Source: Actinomycetes bacterium
Lineage (GTDB): Bacteria > Actinomycetota > Acidimicrobiia > Acidimicrobiales > JAMCPL01
Direction of reading: 5' to 3'
Assembly (NCBI GenBank): GCA_021816935.1
Contig: JAKAWR010000002.1
Location: 67,039 to 131,038, forward strand
DNA length: 64,000 nt
The position numbers were made by a program, and so were the translations under genes. Numbering within the stretch: the stretch's first letter is position 1; each line of letters starts with the position of its first letter. Positions 19,186 to 33,873 of the stretch are shown in pieces. The notes under the pieces are model-generated. The model made no database searches. It was not told the DNA's origin and saw only the letters and a list, made by a program, of their open reading frames with translations.

Positions 19186-22083
19186 TCATGCCACGACCCT
19201 CAATACCTCTTCCAACGTCGTCTCGCCGGCGAGTACCTTCTCCAGCCCCGCATGGCGAAGCGACGTCATACCCATGGCCACGGCCTTCTGGTGGATCTGC
19301 TCGGCACTGGCCCCACCGGTGATGAGCCGCTCCATCTCGTCGTCCGATACGAGAAGCTCGTACAACCCTTCCCGCCCCCGGAACCCCGTATTCGAACAGA
19401 CCCGGCACCCCACGGGCTTGCAGATCGTCGGCGACTTCGAGGCGGAGAGCATCTCCATCTCCTCCGGCCTGAAGCCCGCCGCCACCAATTCCTTCTCCGT
19501 GGCGTCGTAGGGTTCCTTGCAGTGGGCGCACAGTACCCTGACAAGCCTCTGGGCCACGACGGCCGAGATCGACGACGCCACCAGGTAGGGCTCTATGCCC
19601 ATCTCGACCAGACGCATCGGCGTTCGCGACGAGTCGTTCGTGTGCATGGTGGCAAGAACCAGGTGGCCGGTAAGCGCCGCCTCGACGGCTATCAGTGCCG
19701 TCTCCCTGTCCCTTATCTCACCGACCATCACGATGTCGGGATCCGCTCGCAGCATCGAGCGGAGCGCCGATGCGAAGGTAAGCCCGGCCTTGTTGTTGGT
19801 CTGGACCTGGTTGATCCCCTTGATACGCAACTCGACAGGATCCTCCACGGTGATGATGTTCTTGTCGGGAGTGTTCAGCTCGCCGATCGTGGCATACAGC
19901 GTCGTGGTCTTGCCCGAACCGGTCGGTCCCGTGACGAAGATCGTCCCGTAGGGCCGCCTGAAAACCTGGCGGTAGGCTTTGACGAACTCCGGTTCGCAGC
20001 CGAGCTTGTCGAGTTCGAGCACCACCGCGGACTTGTCGAGGATTCGCATGACCAACTTCTCGCCGTAGACGGTCGGGATGGTGGCAAGGCGAAGGTCGAT
20101 CGTGCGCCCGCCGACGGAGACGGAGAGGCGGCCATCCTGGGGGATCCTGTGCTCGGCAATGTTCAGGTCGCCCATGACCTTGATCCTTGTCACCACCGAA
20201 GAAAGCAGCTCCAGGGGAGCGGCCTGCTTGTCGTGAAGCACCCCGTCGATCCGGTAGCGGATGCGCAGCGAGTCGTGAGTCGGCTCGATGTGTATGTCAG
20301 ACGCCCGATCGTTCAGTGCCTGGACTATCAGCAGGTTCACGTAACGTACGACCGGTGCATCCTCCGAGACCGTTGCGATCTCTATCTCGGTCTTCTCGCG
20401 CTCTTCGCCGCCGACGACATCGACCGCGGCACGCTGAGCCGCTACGTCGGCACTCCCGCCGTGGGTATAGGAACGATCTATCCACGTATTCAGCTGCGAC
20501 TTCGAGGAAAGTACCATCTTGAAGTTACGACCGAGAACAGAACGCAGATCGTCCTGCGCGTAGACATCGGTGGGATCGGACACCGCCACGACGAACTGGC
20601 CATCCTCCTGACCGATGAGGAGGACGCTGCGCCGCCTGGCCATGGCCTCCGGGATCTTGACGGCAAGCTCCAAGTCGATCATGTACGTCTCGAGATCGAT
20701 AAAGTCGTAGCCCATTTCCTGGGCTATCCCCCAGACGAGGTCCGTATCAGTGACCAGCCCCCGCTGGGTAAGCACCCTCGCAACGGTCTGGCCGGTAGCC
20801 TCGTGCTCGGCCAGCACCGATAGCATGTCCTCCAGAGGCACCCGCTTCCCCTCTACGAGAATCCTCGCCAGCGCCGGGAAGGACTCGATGATCGAGCTCT
20901 CGCCCTCCGGAGCGATGGCGCTGGTCATCGCGTCAAGCTCCTTGTCGAGTGTGGAGCCGACCAGGTTCCCCATGTCTATGGACAAGCCGCCATCAGCAGG
21001 CACAACCTCCACAGCGGACACGTCGCCATCCGCCGTGACACCCGCCCCGCTACCGGCTGCGCCTTGGTCGGCAAGCGTCGGCTCGTACATCGTCGCGGCC
21101 GCGCCAGGGGCTCCTCCGGATGCTTCGATGCCGGTGCCGGCTGCGTCCTCCTCGGCTCCCGCTTCGCCGCCCGAGGGCTCCTCCCGGCGGGCGGTCCGGG
21201 TCTTGCGCCTCCGCAGGCCCTGCCGACCACCCTCATGGGTACCGCCTTCCTCCTCCGCAGGCTCGAGCCCACCTTCCAGTACCGTGAGCGAGTGCTGGGC
21301 ACCGCTCTCCCCGGAGCGGGCCTGATGAGCGTCCGCGCCTGGCGAAGCCGCGCCGTCCGGTGTGCCGCCGTCCGGTGATCCGGAATCGCCTTCGACCTCG
21401 GCGCCGGACGGATCGCCTAAGCCGGTGCTGTCGGGTGCACCGGCTGCAACAGGATCATCGACGGGCAGGGCGCTCCGACCGTCACCCTCGCCTGTACCTG
21501 TCACCTCCTCCGGTGCATCGACCAGGGAAAGGTGGCCGTCACTTCCCGCTACTGCCGCCACGGCGCTGCCCGCCTGCTCTCCGGAAGCTGCCGGAGCCAG
21601 AGCACCATCTTCTTCGGCCCCGGACAGCGACGGATCGGGGAAGGCAGCGGTATAAAGCGACGACCCGAGGGCGTTGTCCAGCGCGCTTGCCAGCGGATCG
21701 CTCCAGCTCGGGTCGCTGCCGGATCCCGCTTCGTGGGACGGCGGCGCCTCCTCTGTCCCGTTGGCCGCCCCGGCATACACCCTGTCGTGCAACGACTTTA
21801 TCTGCTCTCCGTCAGCAACGACGGTGACGAACTCCCTGCCGACCATCGACCGCAAGCTGTCGGCGGCAAACACGTCCGCCGGATCGGCCAGAGCGATCAC
21901 CGGAGCTCCAAACTTCCTACCGATTGGCACTACCGTATGCGTCCGGGCAAAATCCTCCGGGACCACAGACCCCATCGCCAGATCCACCCTGTAATGGTCC
22001 AAGTCGACGAATTCAAGGTTGTACTCGCTCGCAAGAAGGCGAAGCGATGCGGCAGCTTCACCCGTCACGGCACGGCACCCCAC
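19186..22083 (-). CDS. pilB: PilB-type ATPase with two MshEN/T2SSE_N-like modules; native start probably GTG at 22172 but frameshifted
   Basis: FVTGPTGSGKTTTLYATIGELNTPDKNIITVEDPVELRIKGINQVQTNNKAGLTFASALRSMLRADPDIVMVGEIRDRETA; zinc-binding CAHC...CRVC motif. Confidence 0.95.
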   Translation of the reverse strand: MGCRAVTGEAAASLRLLASEYNLEFVDLDHYRVDLAMGSVVPEDFARTHTVVPIGRKFGAPVIALADPADVFAADSLRSMVGREFVTVVADGEQIKSLHDRVYAGAANGTEEAPPSHEAGSGSDPSWSDPLASALDNALGSSLYTAAFPDPSLSGAEEDGALAPAASGEQAGSAVAAVAGSDGHLSLVDAPEEVTGTGEGDGRSALPVDDPVAAGAPDSTGLGDPSGAEVEGDSGSPDGGTPDGAASPGADAHQARSGESGAQHSLTVLEGGLEPAEEEGGTHEGGRQGLRRRKTRTARREEPSGGEAGAEEDAAGTGIEASGGAPGAAATMYEPTLADQGAAGSGAGVTADGDVSAVEVVPADGGLSIDMGNLVGSTLDKELDAMTSAIAPEGESSIIESFPALARILVEGKRVPLEDMLSVLAEHEATGQTVARVLTQRGLVTDTDLVWGIAQEMGYDFIDLETYMIDLELAVKIPEAMARRRSVLLIGQEDGQFVVAVSDPTDVYAQDDLRSVLGRNFKMVLSSKSQLNTWIDRSYTHGGSADVAAQRAAVDVVGGEEREKTEIEIATVSEDAPVVRYVNLLIVQALNDRASDIHIEPTHDSLRIRYRIDGVLHDKQAAPLELLSSVVTRIKVMGDLNIAEHRIPQDGRLSVSVGGRTIDLRLATIPTVYGEKLVMRILDKSAVVLELDKLGCEPEFVKAYRQVFRRPYGTIFVTGPTGSGKTTTLYATIGELNTPDKNIITVEDPVELRIKGINQVQTNNKAGLTFASALRSMLRADPDIVMVGEIRDRETALIAVEAALTGHLVLATMHTNDSSRTPMRLVEMGIEPYLVASSISAVVAQRLVRVLCAHCKEPYDATEKELVAAGFRPEEMEMLSASKSPTICKPVGCRVCSNTGFRGREGLYELLVSDDEMERLITGGASAEQIHQKAVAMGMTSLRHAGLEKVLAGETTLEEVLRVVA

Positions 22084-22442
22084 TGGAGAGCCTCAGCGAA
22101 CTCGCGCTCGAACTGCCGGGCTCCGCTACCGGGCATCGCAAACCTTGCCGACGCCCTTAGGCCGTTCACCACATGCTCTCCTGTAACCAGGTTCACCCAC
22201 ACCCCTTTTCCCGGACACGTCTCCGGTAACCTTGAGCTATGCCGACCTCATCCCCGGCCCACCGTTCCGGAATCGCAGCCCAACACCGACCCTGTCCCAA
22301 GGCCGATGTCCCCAATCGGCCTGAAGTTCCACGCACTTTTCAAGGTCTGGGACTCTAACTTACCAGAAATCACTCCCGTGGAATTACTCTGGACCCACAC
22401 ACCTATCATATACTTACTCTCGGCTCCGTACAAGTAGCATTG

Positions 22443-23570
22443 ATGGACATACTCTACATCGCCTCCACGCTCATAGCGTCGGCAGCAGGACTCATGGTCG
22501 GCTCGTTCCTCAACGTCGTCATCTACCGCGTGCCGCGATCCCTCTCGATCGTCGCGCCAAGGTCCTTCTGCCCCTCGTGCTCGTCTCCAATCCGAGCCTC
22601 GGACAACATCCCGGTCGTGTCGTGGCTGGCATTGGGCGGCCGTTGCCGTAACTGCGGGGCACCTATCATGCCACGATATGTGATTATCGAACTATTGACA
22701 GGCATTGGCTTCGCCGGGATTGTTGCCAGGCAGCTTGCCGGGCTCCAGCTCTCCTCGATGACTCCTCACCACCTGGCCGCCGCGGCGTCGACACCCGCGC
22801 TTCTAGCGGCAATCCTCTCCGGGATGATCTGTACGATCGCCATCCTCATCGACACATCGCCTTCCCCGGACAGCGATCGCCGGGCAAGCGGCGGCACTTC
22901 TGGGGGCGGAGAGCACGGCGGGCGGGCGGGGAGGCGGGGAGGGCCGGTGGAGGGGCAGGGCGACTGGGTGGCGGAGCAAGATGGTTCGGTGCCGGTTTCG
23001 GGCGATCCCGAGGCGAGAAGCAACGTTTCGCTGCCGGTGCCGGACGTTCCGGCTTCAATCCCCCTGGTCGCACTCTGCATCGCCCTCAGCCTCACCATTG
23101 CCGCTTCGGCGAGCGCCGCCACGTTCGCTCCGCTGTTCCAGGCGCTGGCTGGGGCTGCGGCCGGCGCGGCAGCAGGGAAGCTGGCCACGCACTCGCCGGG
23201 CATCGCTGCCGGCTTTGCCGCTACCGGTGCAGGGATCGGCTGGCTCGGATGGCAATCCGCGCTGGTCGCGATGGGGACCGCGACCGCTCTCGGCTTGGCG
23301 GCACTCGCCATCGGGCGCTGGGGCAGGGCAAGCATCGCCGCCGGGTTCGCAACGTTGGGGACCGGCGCAGACGGTGTCGCGGCAGAAGGCCCCTTGCCAC
23401 CACCCGTCACGCCTGTCCGGTCTGGCGCGCCTCGTGACCCTCGCGCTCTCCCGCCCCAGAGTACCTTCCAGATGCGGTTGATCGCCCGGAGCGCCTCGAC
23501 GGCCGTACTCGCCGGGCTCGCTGCCGGGCTCGCTGCCGCCTCAATGATCTTCGCTGCTCCTATCCGCTGA
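22443..23570 (+). CDS. pilD: Prepilin peptidase-like protein (A24/PilD) with degenerate peptidase motifs
   Basis: [56 protein letters not shown] is a classic PilD N-terminal domain; GxGDxKL motif not found. Confidence 0.8.
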   Translation: MDILYIASTLIASAAGLMVGSFLNVVIYRVPRSLSIVAPRSFCPSCSSPIRASDNIPVVSWLALGGRCRNCGAPIMPRYVIIELLTGIGFAGIVARQLAGLQLSSMTPHHLAAAASTPALLAAILSGMICTIAILIDTSPSPDSDRRASGGTSGGGEHGGRAGRRGGPVEGQGDWVAEQDGSVPVSGDPEARSNVSLPVPDVPASIPLVALCIALSLTIAASASAATFAPLFQALAGAAAGAAAGKLATHSPGIAAGFAATGAGIGWLGWQSALVAMGTATALGLAALAIGRWGRASIAAGFATLGTGADGVAAEGPLPPPVTPVRSGAPRDPRALPPQSTFQMRLIARSASTAVLAGLAAGLAAASMIFAAPIR

Positions 23571-23645
23571 GGCTCTCGAGCTCCAAGGCTCTGTGCACCG
23601 GGGTCCCGATTGGAGGTCGCCACCACCGGGATGTAGAAAATAGGC

Positions 23646-26594
<2,949 letters not shown>

Positions 26595-26677
26595 TGGTGC
26601 GACTGCTCCCACGACCAAGGCCGTGGGATTCTAGGGCTCGGACAGCCAAGGTGTCCGCAGGCGGGCTGATCGGCCAC

Positions 26678-27526
26678 TCAGCCGGTATGCACCACCTGGA
26701 AAATCTCTGCGAGGCTGCCCGCGACAAGCCCAGCGACTTCGGCCCCCCTCGCCATCCACTCCTTCAGCGTCCCCTCTAACCAGGAGCCGTCGCCCACCTG
26801 GCTCTCATGTCTCTTGAGCGCGGCAACCTTGCGGCCGAAGGAACCCGTCACGTCCACTGCCCCCGTGGGACTGGCACTGGCCATGAGCCACGTCTCCGAG
26901 ACGATGTGAGGCTCGAGACCCTCCTCCATCAACTCCGGATGGGCAAACGGATTCCTCGCATCCGGATAGATCGCGCACAGCGCAGCCTCACCTGCCGCCA
27001 TGTGGTCGGGATGGCTCGCCGGAATCCGCTCGTAGTTGCGCTCCGGGCACTGCGTGATCACGATATCCGGGCGCACCTGCCTGATCACGCGAGACAGGTC
27101 CCTTCGCAGGTCGAGTGTGACCGTCAGGCGACCATCCGGATAGCCCAGGTAAACCACATCGTGGACGCCGACCTCCAGTGCCGCCGCTCGCTGCTCTTCC
27201 CTGCGCAGGGAGGCCATCTCGCCTCTCGCCACGTTACGGTCGTAGCCGCCGGCATCGCCATCGGTAACTATGCAGTAGCTGACGCCGGCGCCCTCCTCGA
27301 CGAAGCGTGCCACAGTCCCCGCCGCCCCGAAATCCACATCATCAGGATGAGCTGCAACGACGAGCACCCTGCAACCATCGGCCGCGGCGGGCACCGTAGC
27401 CGGTGCCGTCTCGTGTATCGGCGGTCCCGTATCGAACGGGCCCCTCGCCCTCGAGGCGCGCCTGGCACTCACCTCCACCACGAGAGCGGCCACATCCACA
27501 ACGGTTACCTGCGCCTTTTCCTCCAC
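26678..27526 (-). CDS. PIG-L family deacetylase
   Basis: VLVVAAHPDDVDFGAAGTVARF; DGDAGGYD; SHPDHMAAGEAAL. Confidence 0.92.
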   Translation of the reverse strand: MEEKAQVTVVDVAALVVEVSARRASRARGPFDTGPPIHETAPATVPAAADGCRVLVVAAHPDDVDFGAAGTVARFVEEGAGVSYCIVTDGDAGGYDRNVARGEMASLRREEQRAAALEVGVHDVVYLGYPDGRLTVTLDLRRDLSRVIRQVRPDIVITQCPERNYERIPASHPDHMAAGEAALCAIYPDARNPFAHPELMEEGLEPHIVSETWLMASASPTGAVDVTGSFGRKVAALKRHESQVGDGSWLEGTLKEWMARGAEVAGLVAGSLAEIFQVVHTG

Positions 27527-27771
27527 AGTCGAAACAGTCTACCGGGAACGTCGCAGGCAAATGCAGCCCGGATCGAACCGCCACTCATCTCCCGACGGAA
27601 CCGCCCCGGCACCGCCGTCCTGTTGCCAAGCCGGCCGCTCCCGAAACCGTCGTCGCGCGCCTCGTCCTCGCGGCATTCCCCGCCGGCACTCGCGTCGCCA
27701 CCACTTCCCGTGTGCTCGACCGTGCATTGTGGCGTGGCGGCACCGTCCCACGCTGTGTAGTATTGGGTTTC

Positions 27772-28872
27772 ATGGATAACGCGGACCTGGATCGACTTCT
27801 CAAGCTTCTTTGCGATCTCGACGGATCGGACCTGCACGTGAAAGCAGGGGCTCCCCCGAGGATCCGGGTCGATGGCTACCTGCGGACGCTCGACGACGAA
27901 CCCCGCTTCAACGCTGACGAGACGCGGAACCTCGCCGAGTCGATCATGCCTCCAAGGATCCTCGACATCTTCAACGACAAGCACGAGGCGGACTTCGCGT
28001 ACAGCGTTCCCGGAGTCGGGCGATTCAGGGTCAATGCCTTCTTCCAGAGATCATCCGTCGCAATCGCAATGAGGCGCGTGCGGGCCAATGCATTCTCACT
28101 GGCCGAACTCGGGCTGCCCGACGTCATAAGGCGCTTGGCCGAGGAGCAGCGCGGCATGGTCCTCGTAACGGGGCCAACGGGATCAGGCAAGACGACCACG
28201 CTGGCGGCCATGATCGACCACATCAACCACATCAGAGCCTGCCACGTGGTCACGATAGAAGACCCCGTGGAGTACCTCCACCGCGACGATCAGGCTGCCA
28301 TCGATCAGCGGGAGATCGGGTTCGACACGGAAAGCTTCTACAGCGCCATGCGGGTCGTGCTGCGCCAGGATCCCGATGTGATCCTCGTCGGCGAGATGCG
28401 CGACCCGGAGACGGTTTACGCTGCCATTACAGCGGCCGAGACGGGCCACCTCGTTCTGTCCACCCTGCACACCACGAACGCTCCGGAGACGATCAACCGC
28501 GTGGTCGACTTCTTTCCCCCACACCAGCAACAGCAGATCCGCGTGAGCCTCTCCGGTTCGTTGAAGGGGATAATCTGCCAGCGCCTAATGCCCCGAGCGG
28601 ACACGAGTGGACGGGTGCCGGCGTTCGAGATATGCGTCTCTACCGGCCGAGTGCAGCAGGCCATACTGGATCCGACCCACAACGCCGACATCACAGAGAT
28701 CATAAAGGAGGGCGAGTACTACGGCATGGAGACCTTCGACCAGTCGCTGGCAAAGATGCTGCGCGACGGCATCGTCAGCCTGTCCGAGGCCATGAACGCC
28801 GCCGACAACCCGCACGACCTCAAGGTCATGCTGGAGCGGATGGGCGTACTGAAGACCGGCCAAGTCGCCTGA
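27772..28872 (+). CDS. pilT: Second PilT-type twitching ATPase (canonical, no MshEN); ORF track start 27403 is over-extended
   Basis: MDNADLDRLLKLLCDLDGSDLHVKAGAPPRIRVDGYL; LVTGPTGSGKTTTLAAMIDHIN; ITAAETGHLVLSTLHTTNAPETINRVVDFFP. Confidence 0.94.
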   Translation: MDNADLDRLLKLLCDLDGSDLHVKAGAPPRIRVDGYLRTLDDEPRFNADETRNLAESIMPPRILDIFNDKHEADFAYSVPGVGRFRVNAFFQRSSVAIAMRRVRANAFSLAELGLPDVIRRLAEEQRGMVLVTGPTGSGKTTTLAAMIDHINHIRACHVVTIEDPVEYLHRDDQAAIDQREIGFDTESFYSAMRVVLRQDPDVILVGEMRDPETVYAAITAAETGHLVLSTLHTTNAPETINRVVDFFPPHQQQQIRVSLSGSLKGIICQRLMPRADTSGRVPAFEICVSTGRVQQAILDPTHNADITEIIKEGEYYGMETFDQSLAKMLRDGIVSLSEAMNAADNPHDLKVMLERMGVLKTGQVA

Positions 28873-29067
28873 GTCTCGGCCTTCCGGCCGGGCTTTGCGT
28901 GGCTTCGCCCCTGTCCTGTACTCGAACGTCCACCGGACGTTCTCGCTCCTCGGGCCTCCGGCGATCGACACCTTCTCGGCACGTTCCACACTCACCGCCA
29001 CTCCGTTCCCGGGCGCCCGCCGGCAGTGGCGACCACGGGCCGAACCCGCCGGCCGGCCCGTTCCGGG

Positions 29068-30942
<1,875 letters not shown>

Positions 30943-31563
30943 TTAACCCGGCCGGCGAACCTGGAGCTGGGAAAGGAAAATCTCGTGGTTAAGCGCCTTC
31001 ACGGCTCTCTCGCCGATATTGGTGAACTGCAAACGGGTGAAGCGCCCGGCCGCTTCGAGTACCACGCCAGTCACCTCGAACTCCCCACTGTCGAGGGAAA
31101 ACGTGAGCCGGACAGTCTCGCCACCCGCGACTCCCCTGAGCCGCTCCAGCCGAGCTCCACCAGCGGAGATGTCGATCGTCTTCGTCTCTTCCACCGGTAA
31201 GCGCCCGCCGCCGGTTGAATCGATATACCTCGCGATCACCGGAACCCTGACACGGCCCCGCACCCAGGCACGCCGCTGCACCTCGGCGAACGGGCCGATG
31301 TCGGACAGCGCGGCCACGAACGGAGGGGGGTCGAAGATCTTGACCGCCAACGTCGCACTCGCCCGATACAGCGCCCCTTCCAGAACCACGTCGACGAATA
31401 CGCGACCACCGTCCATAGCGGGAAAGCAGCGATCGAAGCTCTCGATCCCGATACGATCGCCCTTCTCGACCCGGATTATGGCATCGGCAGTGTCGCCTCC
31501 GCCTTCTGGAGTCAAGATCACCCTCCTTCCGGCAAGATCCACCTCGTTTCGCTCCTGTAACAC
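30943..31563 (-). CDS. PilZ-domain (putative c-di-GMP binding, YcgR-like) protein
   Basis: RRAWVRGRVRVPV and DISAGGARLE match PilZ RxxxR and D/NxSxxG motifs; adjacent to flhB. Confidence 0.85.
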   Translation of the reverse strand: MLQERNEVDLAGRRVILTPEGGGDTADAIIRVEKGDRIGIESFDRCFPAMDGGRVFVDVVLEGALYRASATLAVKIFDPPPFVAALSDIGPFAEVQRRAWVRGRVRVPVIARYIDSTGGGRLPVEETKTIDISAGGARLERLRGVAGGETVRLTFSLDSGEFEVTGVVLEAAGRFTRLQFTNIGERAVKALNHEIFLSQLQVRRPG

Positions 31564-31565
31564 AG

Positions 31566-32672
31566 CTATGCAACCATAGCGCTTGCGGACCGCCTGTGTA
31601 CGCTGCGTCCCCGCCGGAGAGCGTCGGGCATCGTCAACACGAAAGCGAGAAGGCGAGCCACCGCCACGTACAGCTCGAGCGGGATCTCTTCATCGAGCTC
31701 GCACGCCGCGTGCAGCGCGCGCGCCAGGGGTGGATCCTCCACCACCGGCACTCCATGGCGCTGCGCCTCCTCCCGTATCCGAAAGGCCAGCCAATCCTCT
31801 CCCTTGGCCACTACTCTGGGCGCGCAGCGCCTCTTCGGCTCGTACTTCACCGCGACGGCGATGTGGGTCGGGTTGGTAACCACCAGGTCGGCGGTCTTGA
31901 CCTTCGCCATCATCCTGGCCCGTGCCAGCCTGATCTGGCGCCTCCTGATCTCTTTGCGGGCTTCGGGAGGTGCCTGGTGCCGCCTGAACTCCTCCTTCGC
32001 TTCCGCCTTGGTCATCTTCAGGCTTTTCATGATCTGGCGCTTCTGATAGAGGTAGTCCACTACGCCGAACGCTAGGCAGGCTATCGCGACGTACCGGACA
32101 AAGAGAAGAATCTCCGTCGCCATGTACCCCACCACGATACCCAGCGAGACCGGTCGATTGCCCAGGAGGGTAGGCATGATCTGCCTCATCACGAACACGG
32201 CCACGCCCGCAACCACAGCGAACTGAACTACCTGCTGAGCAAGCTGCCAACCTACCTTCAGCGAGAAGAGTCGCTTGATCCCCTTGAACGGGTTGAACCT
32301 GCCGAAATCCGGCTTCATCGCCCCGGTGGCAAAGACGACGCGGACCTGCAGGAAGGTGGCGAATAGCGAGGAGGCGGCCACGATGGCGCCAATCGGGAGC
32401 GTGATCAGAACTACATCGGTCAGCGCCAGCTGAAACAATCCGATCGCCCGGGGGAGGCTCGGATGGGCCATCGCGGCTCCCGCAAGGTTCGTCAGGCCGG
32501 ATATCCTGCGCTCCGCGTTACCGAATGCTGCAGGCAGGAGGAAGGTTGCCGCAAGGAGAGAGAACCAGGAACCTATCTGGGTGGACTTAGCGATCTGGCC
32601 CAACTTGCGCGCCTCGCTCAGCTTGCGCGGGCTGGGCGGTTCGGTCTTGTCCGCGGCATCGCCGAAGGCCAT
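31566..32672 (-). CDS. flhB: Flagellar export protein FlhB
   Basis: DKTEPPSPRKLSEARKLGQIAKS; autocleavage motif VVTNPTHIAVAVKYE. Confidence 0.96.
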   Translation of the reverse strand: MAFGDAADKTEPPSPRKLSEARKLGQIAKSTQIGSWFSLLAATFLLPAAFGNAERRISGLTNLAGAAMAHPSLPRAIGLFQLALTDVVLITLPIGAIVAASSLFATFLQVRVVFATGAMKPDFGRFNPFKGIKRLFSLKVGWQLAQQVVQFAVVAGVAVFVMRQIMPTLLGNRPVSLGIVVGYMATEILLFVRYVAIACLAFGVVDYLYQKRQIMKSLKMTKAEAKEEFRRHQAPPEARKEIRRRQIRLARARMMAKVKTADLVVTNPTHIAVAVKYEPKRRCAPRVVAKGEDWLAFRIREEAQRHGVPVVEDPPLARALHAACELDEEIPLELYVAVARLLAFVLTMPDALRRGRSVHRRSASAMVA

Positions 32673-32742
32673 TACCGGAACCTGGCCTTACTCCCAAGAG
32701 CCTCAACGGGCAGCATGCCAATAGCCGGGGCCATGGCGCGTC

Positions 32743-33507
32743 TCACCTAAGCAGCGACGACATGCCGGTGAGCATCCTCAGCACCATCTGCTCCACATAG
32801 CCGGGCAGGGTCCTGATCGCGAAGGTGATAAGCAGCAGGAGAAGGAGCACCTGGAAGGGCAGGCCCAGCCACCAGGCGTTGACCTGCGGCGCGGCCTTTG
32901 CGATCATGGCCATGATCATCTGCGCGACGAAGAGCACGGCAATGACCGGTGCTGCTATCTCCAGCGCCGCTACGAAGAAAGTGGCGGTCTCGGCGCCCAG
33001 TACCGACATGACCCTGCCCGACGAAGCCAGCGTCAATCCCGGCAGGTCGAAGGAGGTCATGAACCCCTTCACGAGCAACAGCACGCCACCCGATGTGAAC
33101 AGCAGGAGCAGCGAGACCTGCTCGAAGAAGTTCCCGATGAGCGGCGTCGGCGAGGTGTCCATCACGCTGACTGACGGCGGGAGGGCCATGCCCCCGAACA
33201 TGGTCATGATCCCGCCTGCCATAGTGAAAGACGAGATCAGGATGCGGACAGCCATCCCCAGAGCGAGGCCGGTGAACATCTGGATCCCGAGGGCTCCGAT
33301 GAAAGACGCGGTATCGGTGGGCAGCCCCGGGGATGCGGCGAGATGAGGTGCCTCCAGTAGCGCCAAGCCCGCTGCAATGCCAACCACGCCCTGAGGCGGG
33401 ATCACCTTCGACAGCGCGAAGGGTGGAACGAGGAACATCCACGATGCCGCCCTTACAAGAGCGAGCAGGAACGCCAGCAGCCATGCCGCATCAAGGTTTA
33501 TCTGCAT
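32743..33507 (-). CDS. fliR: Flagellar export protein FliR
   Basis: Hydrophobic FliR-like ORF between fliQ and flhB. Confidence 0.93.
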   Translation of the reverse strand: MQINLDAAWLLAFLLALVRAASWMFLVPPFALSKVIPPQGVVGIAAGLALLEAPHLAASPGLPTDTASFIGALGIQMFTGLALGMAVRILISSFTMAGGIMTMFGGMALPPSVSVMDTSPTPLIGNFFEQVSLLLLFTSGGVLLLVKGFMTSFDLPGLTLASSGRVMSVLGAETATFFVAALEIAAPVIAVLFVAQMIMAMIAKAAPQVNAWWLGLPFQVLLLLLLITFAIRTLPGYVEQMVLRMLTGMSSLLR

Positions 33508-33524
33508 GGCCCGTACCCTGGTCC

Positions 33525-33800
33525 CTAACCCGAGTTGATCAGGTGGGGAAGTTGGCCGAAGAGATTGTTTACATAGCCCACGAAGGTGAGGATCATCCAG
33601 TGGCCTGCGAATGCGACCACGACCGCTATGCCGAGAAGCTTCGGCACGAACGTCAGGCTGAAGTCCTGGAGCTGGGTAACCGACTGGAAGATCGAGATCA
33701 ATAGACCGATGCCGAGGCTGGCGAGCAGGATCGGCCCCGCCAGCTTGGCAGCCACCACCATGGTCTCCGTGGCTATGTGGATTACCTGCGTGTCAGTCAC
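33525..33800 (-). CDS. fliQ: Flagellar export protein FliQ
   Basis: 91 aa; AGPILLASLGIGLLISIFQSVTQLQDFSLTFVPKLLGI. Confidence 0.95.
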   Translation of the reverse strand: MTDTQVIHIATETMVVAAKLAGPILLASLGIGLLISIFQSVTQLQDFSLTFVPKLLGIAVVVAFAGHWMILTFVGYVNNLFGQLPHLINSG

Positions 33801-33873
33801 TTACATATCCCCCGGTCGTCGTGCAGCCGCTCTGCCGCTTGGGCAGGCTCCCGCCCCGACCACGTCCCCGAGG

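Noticed and set aside
19252-20823. 523-aa plus-strand ORF opposite pilB
   Set aside because: Shadow ORF of the conserved PilB ATPase domain.
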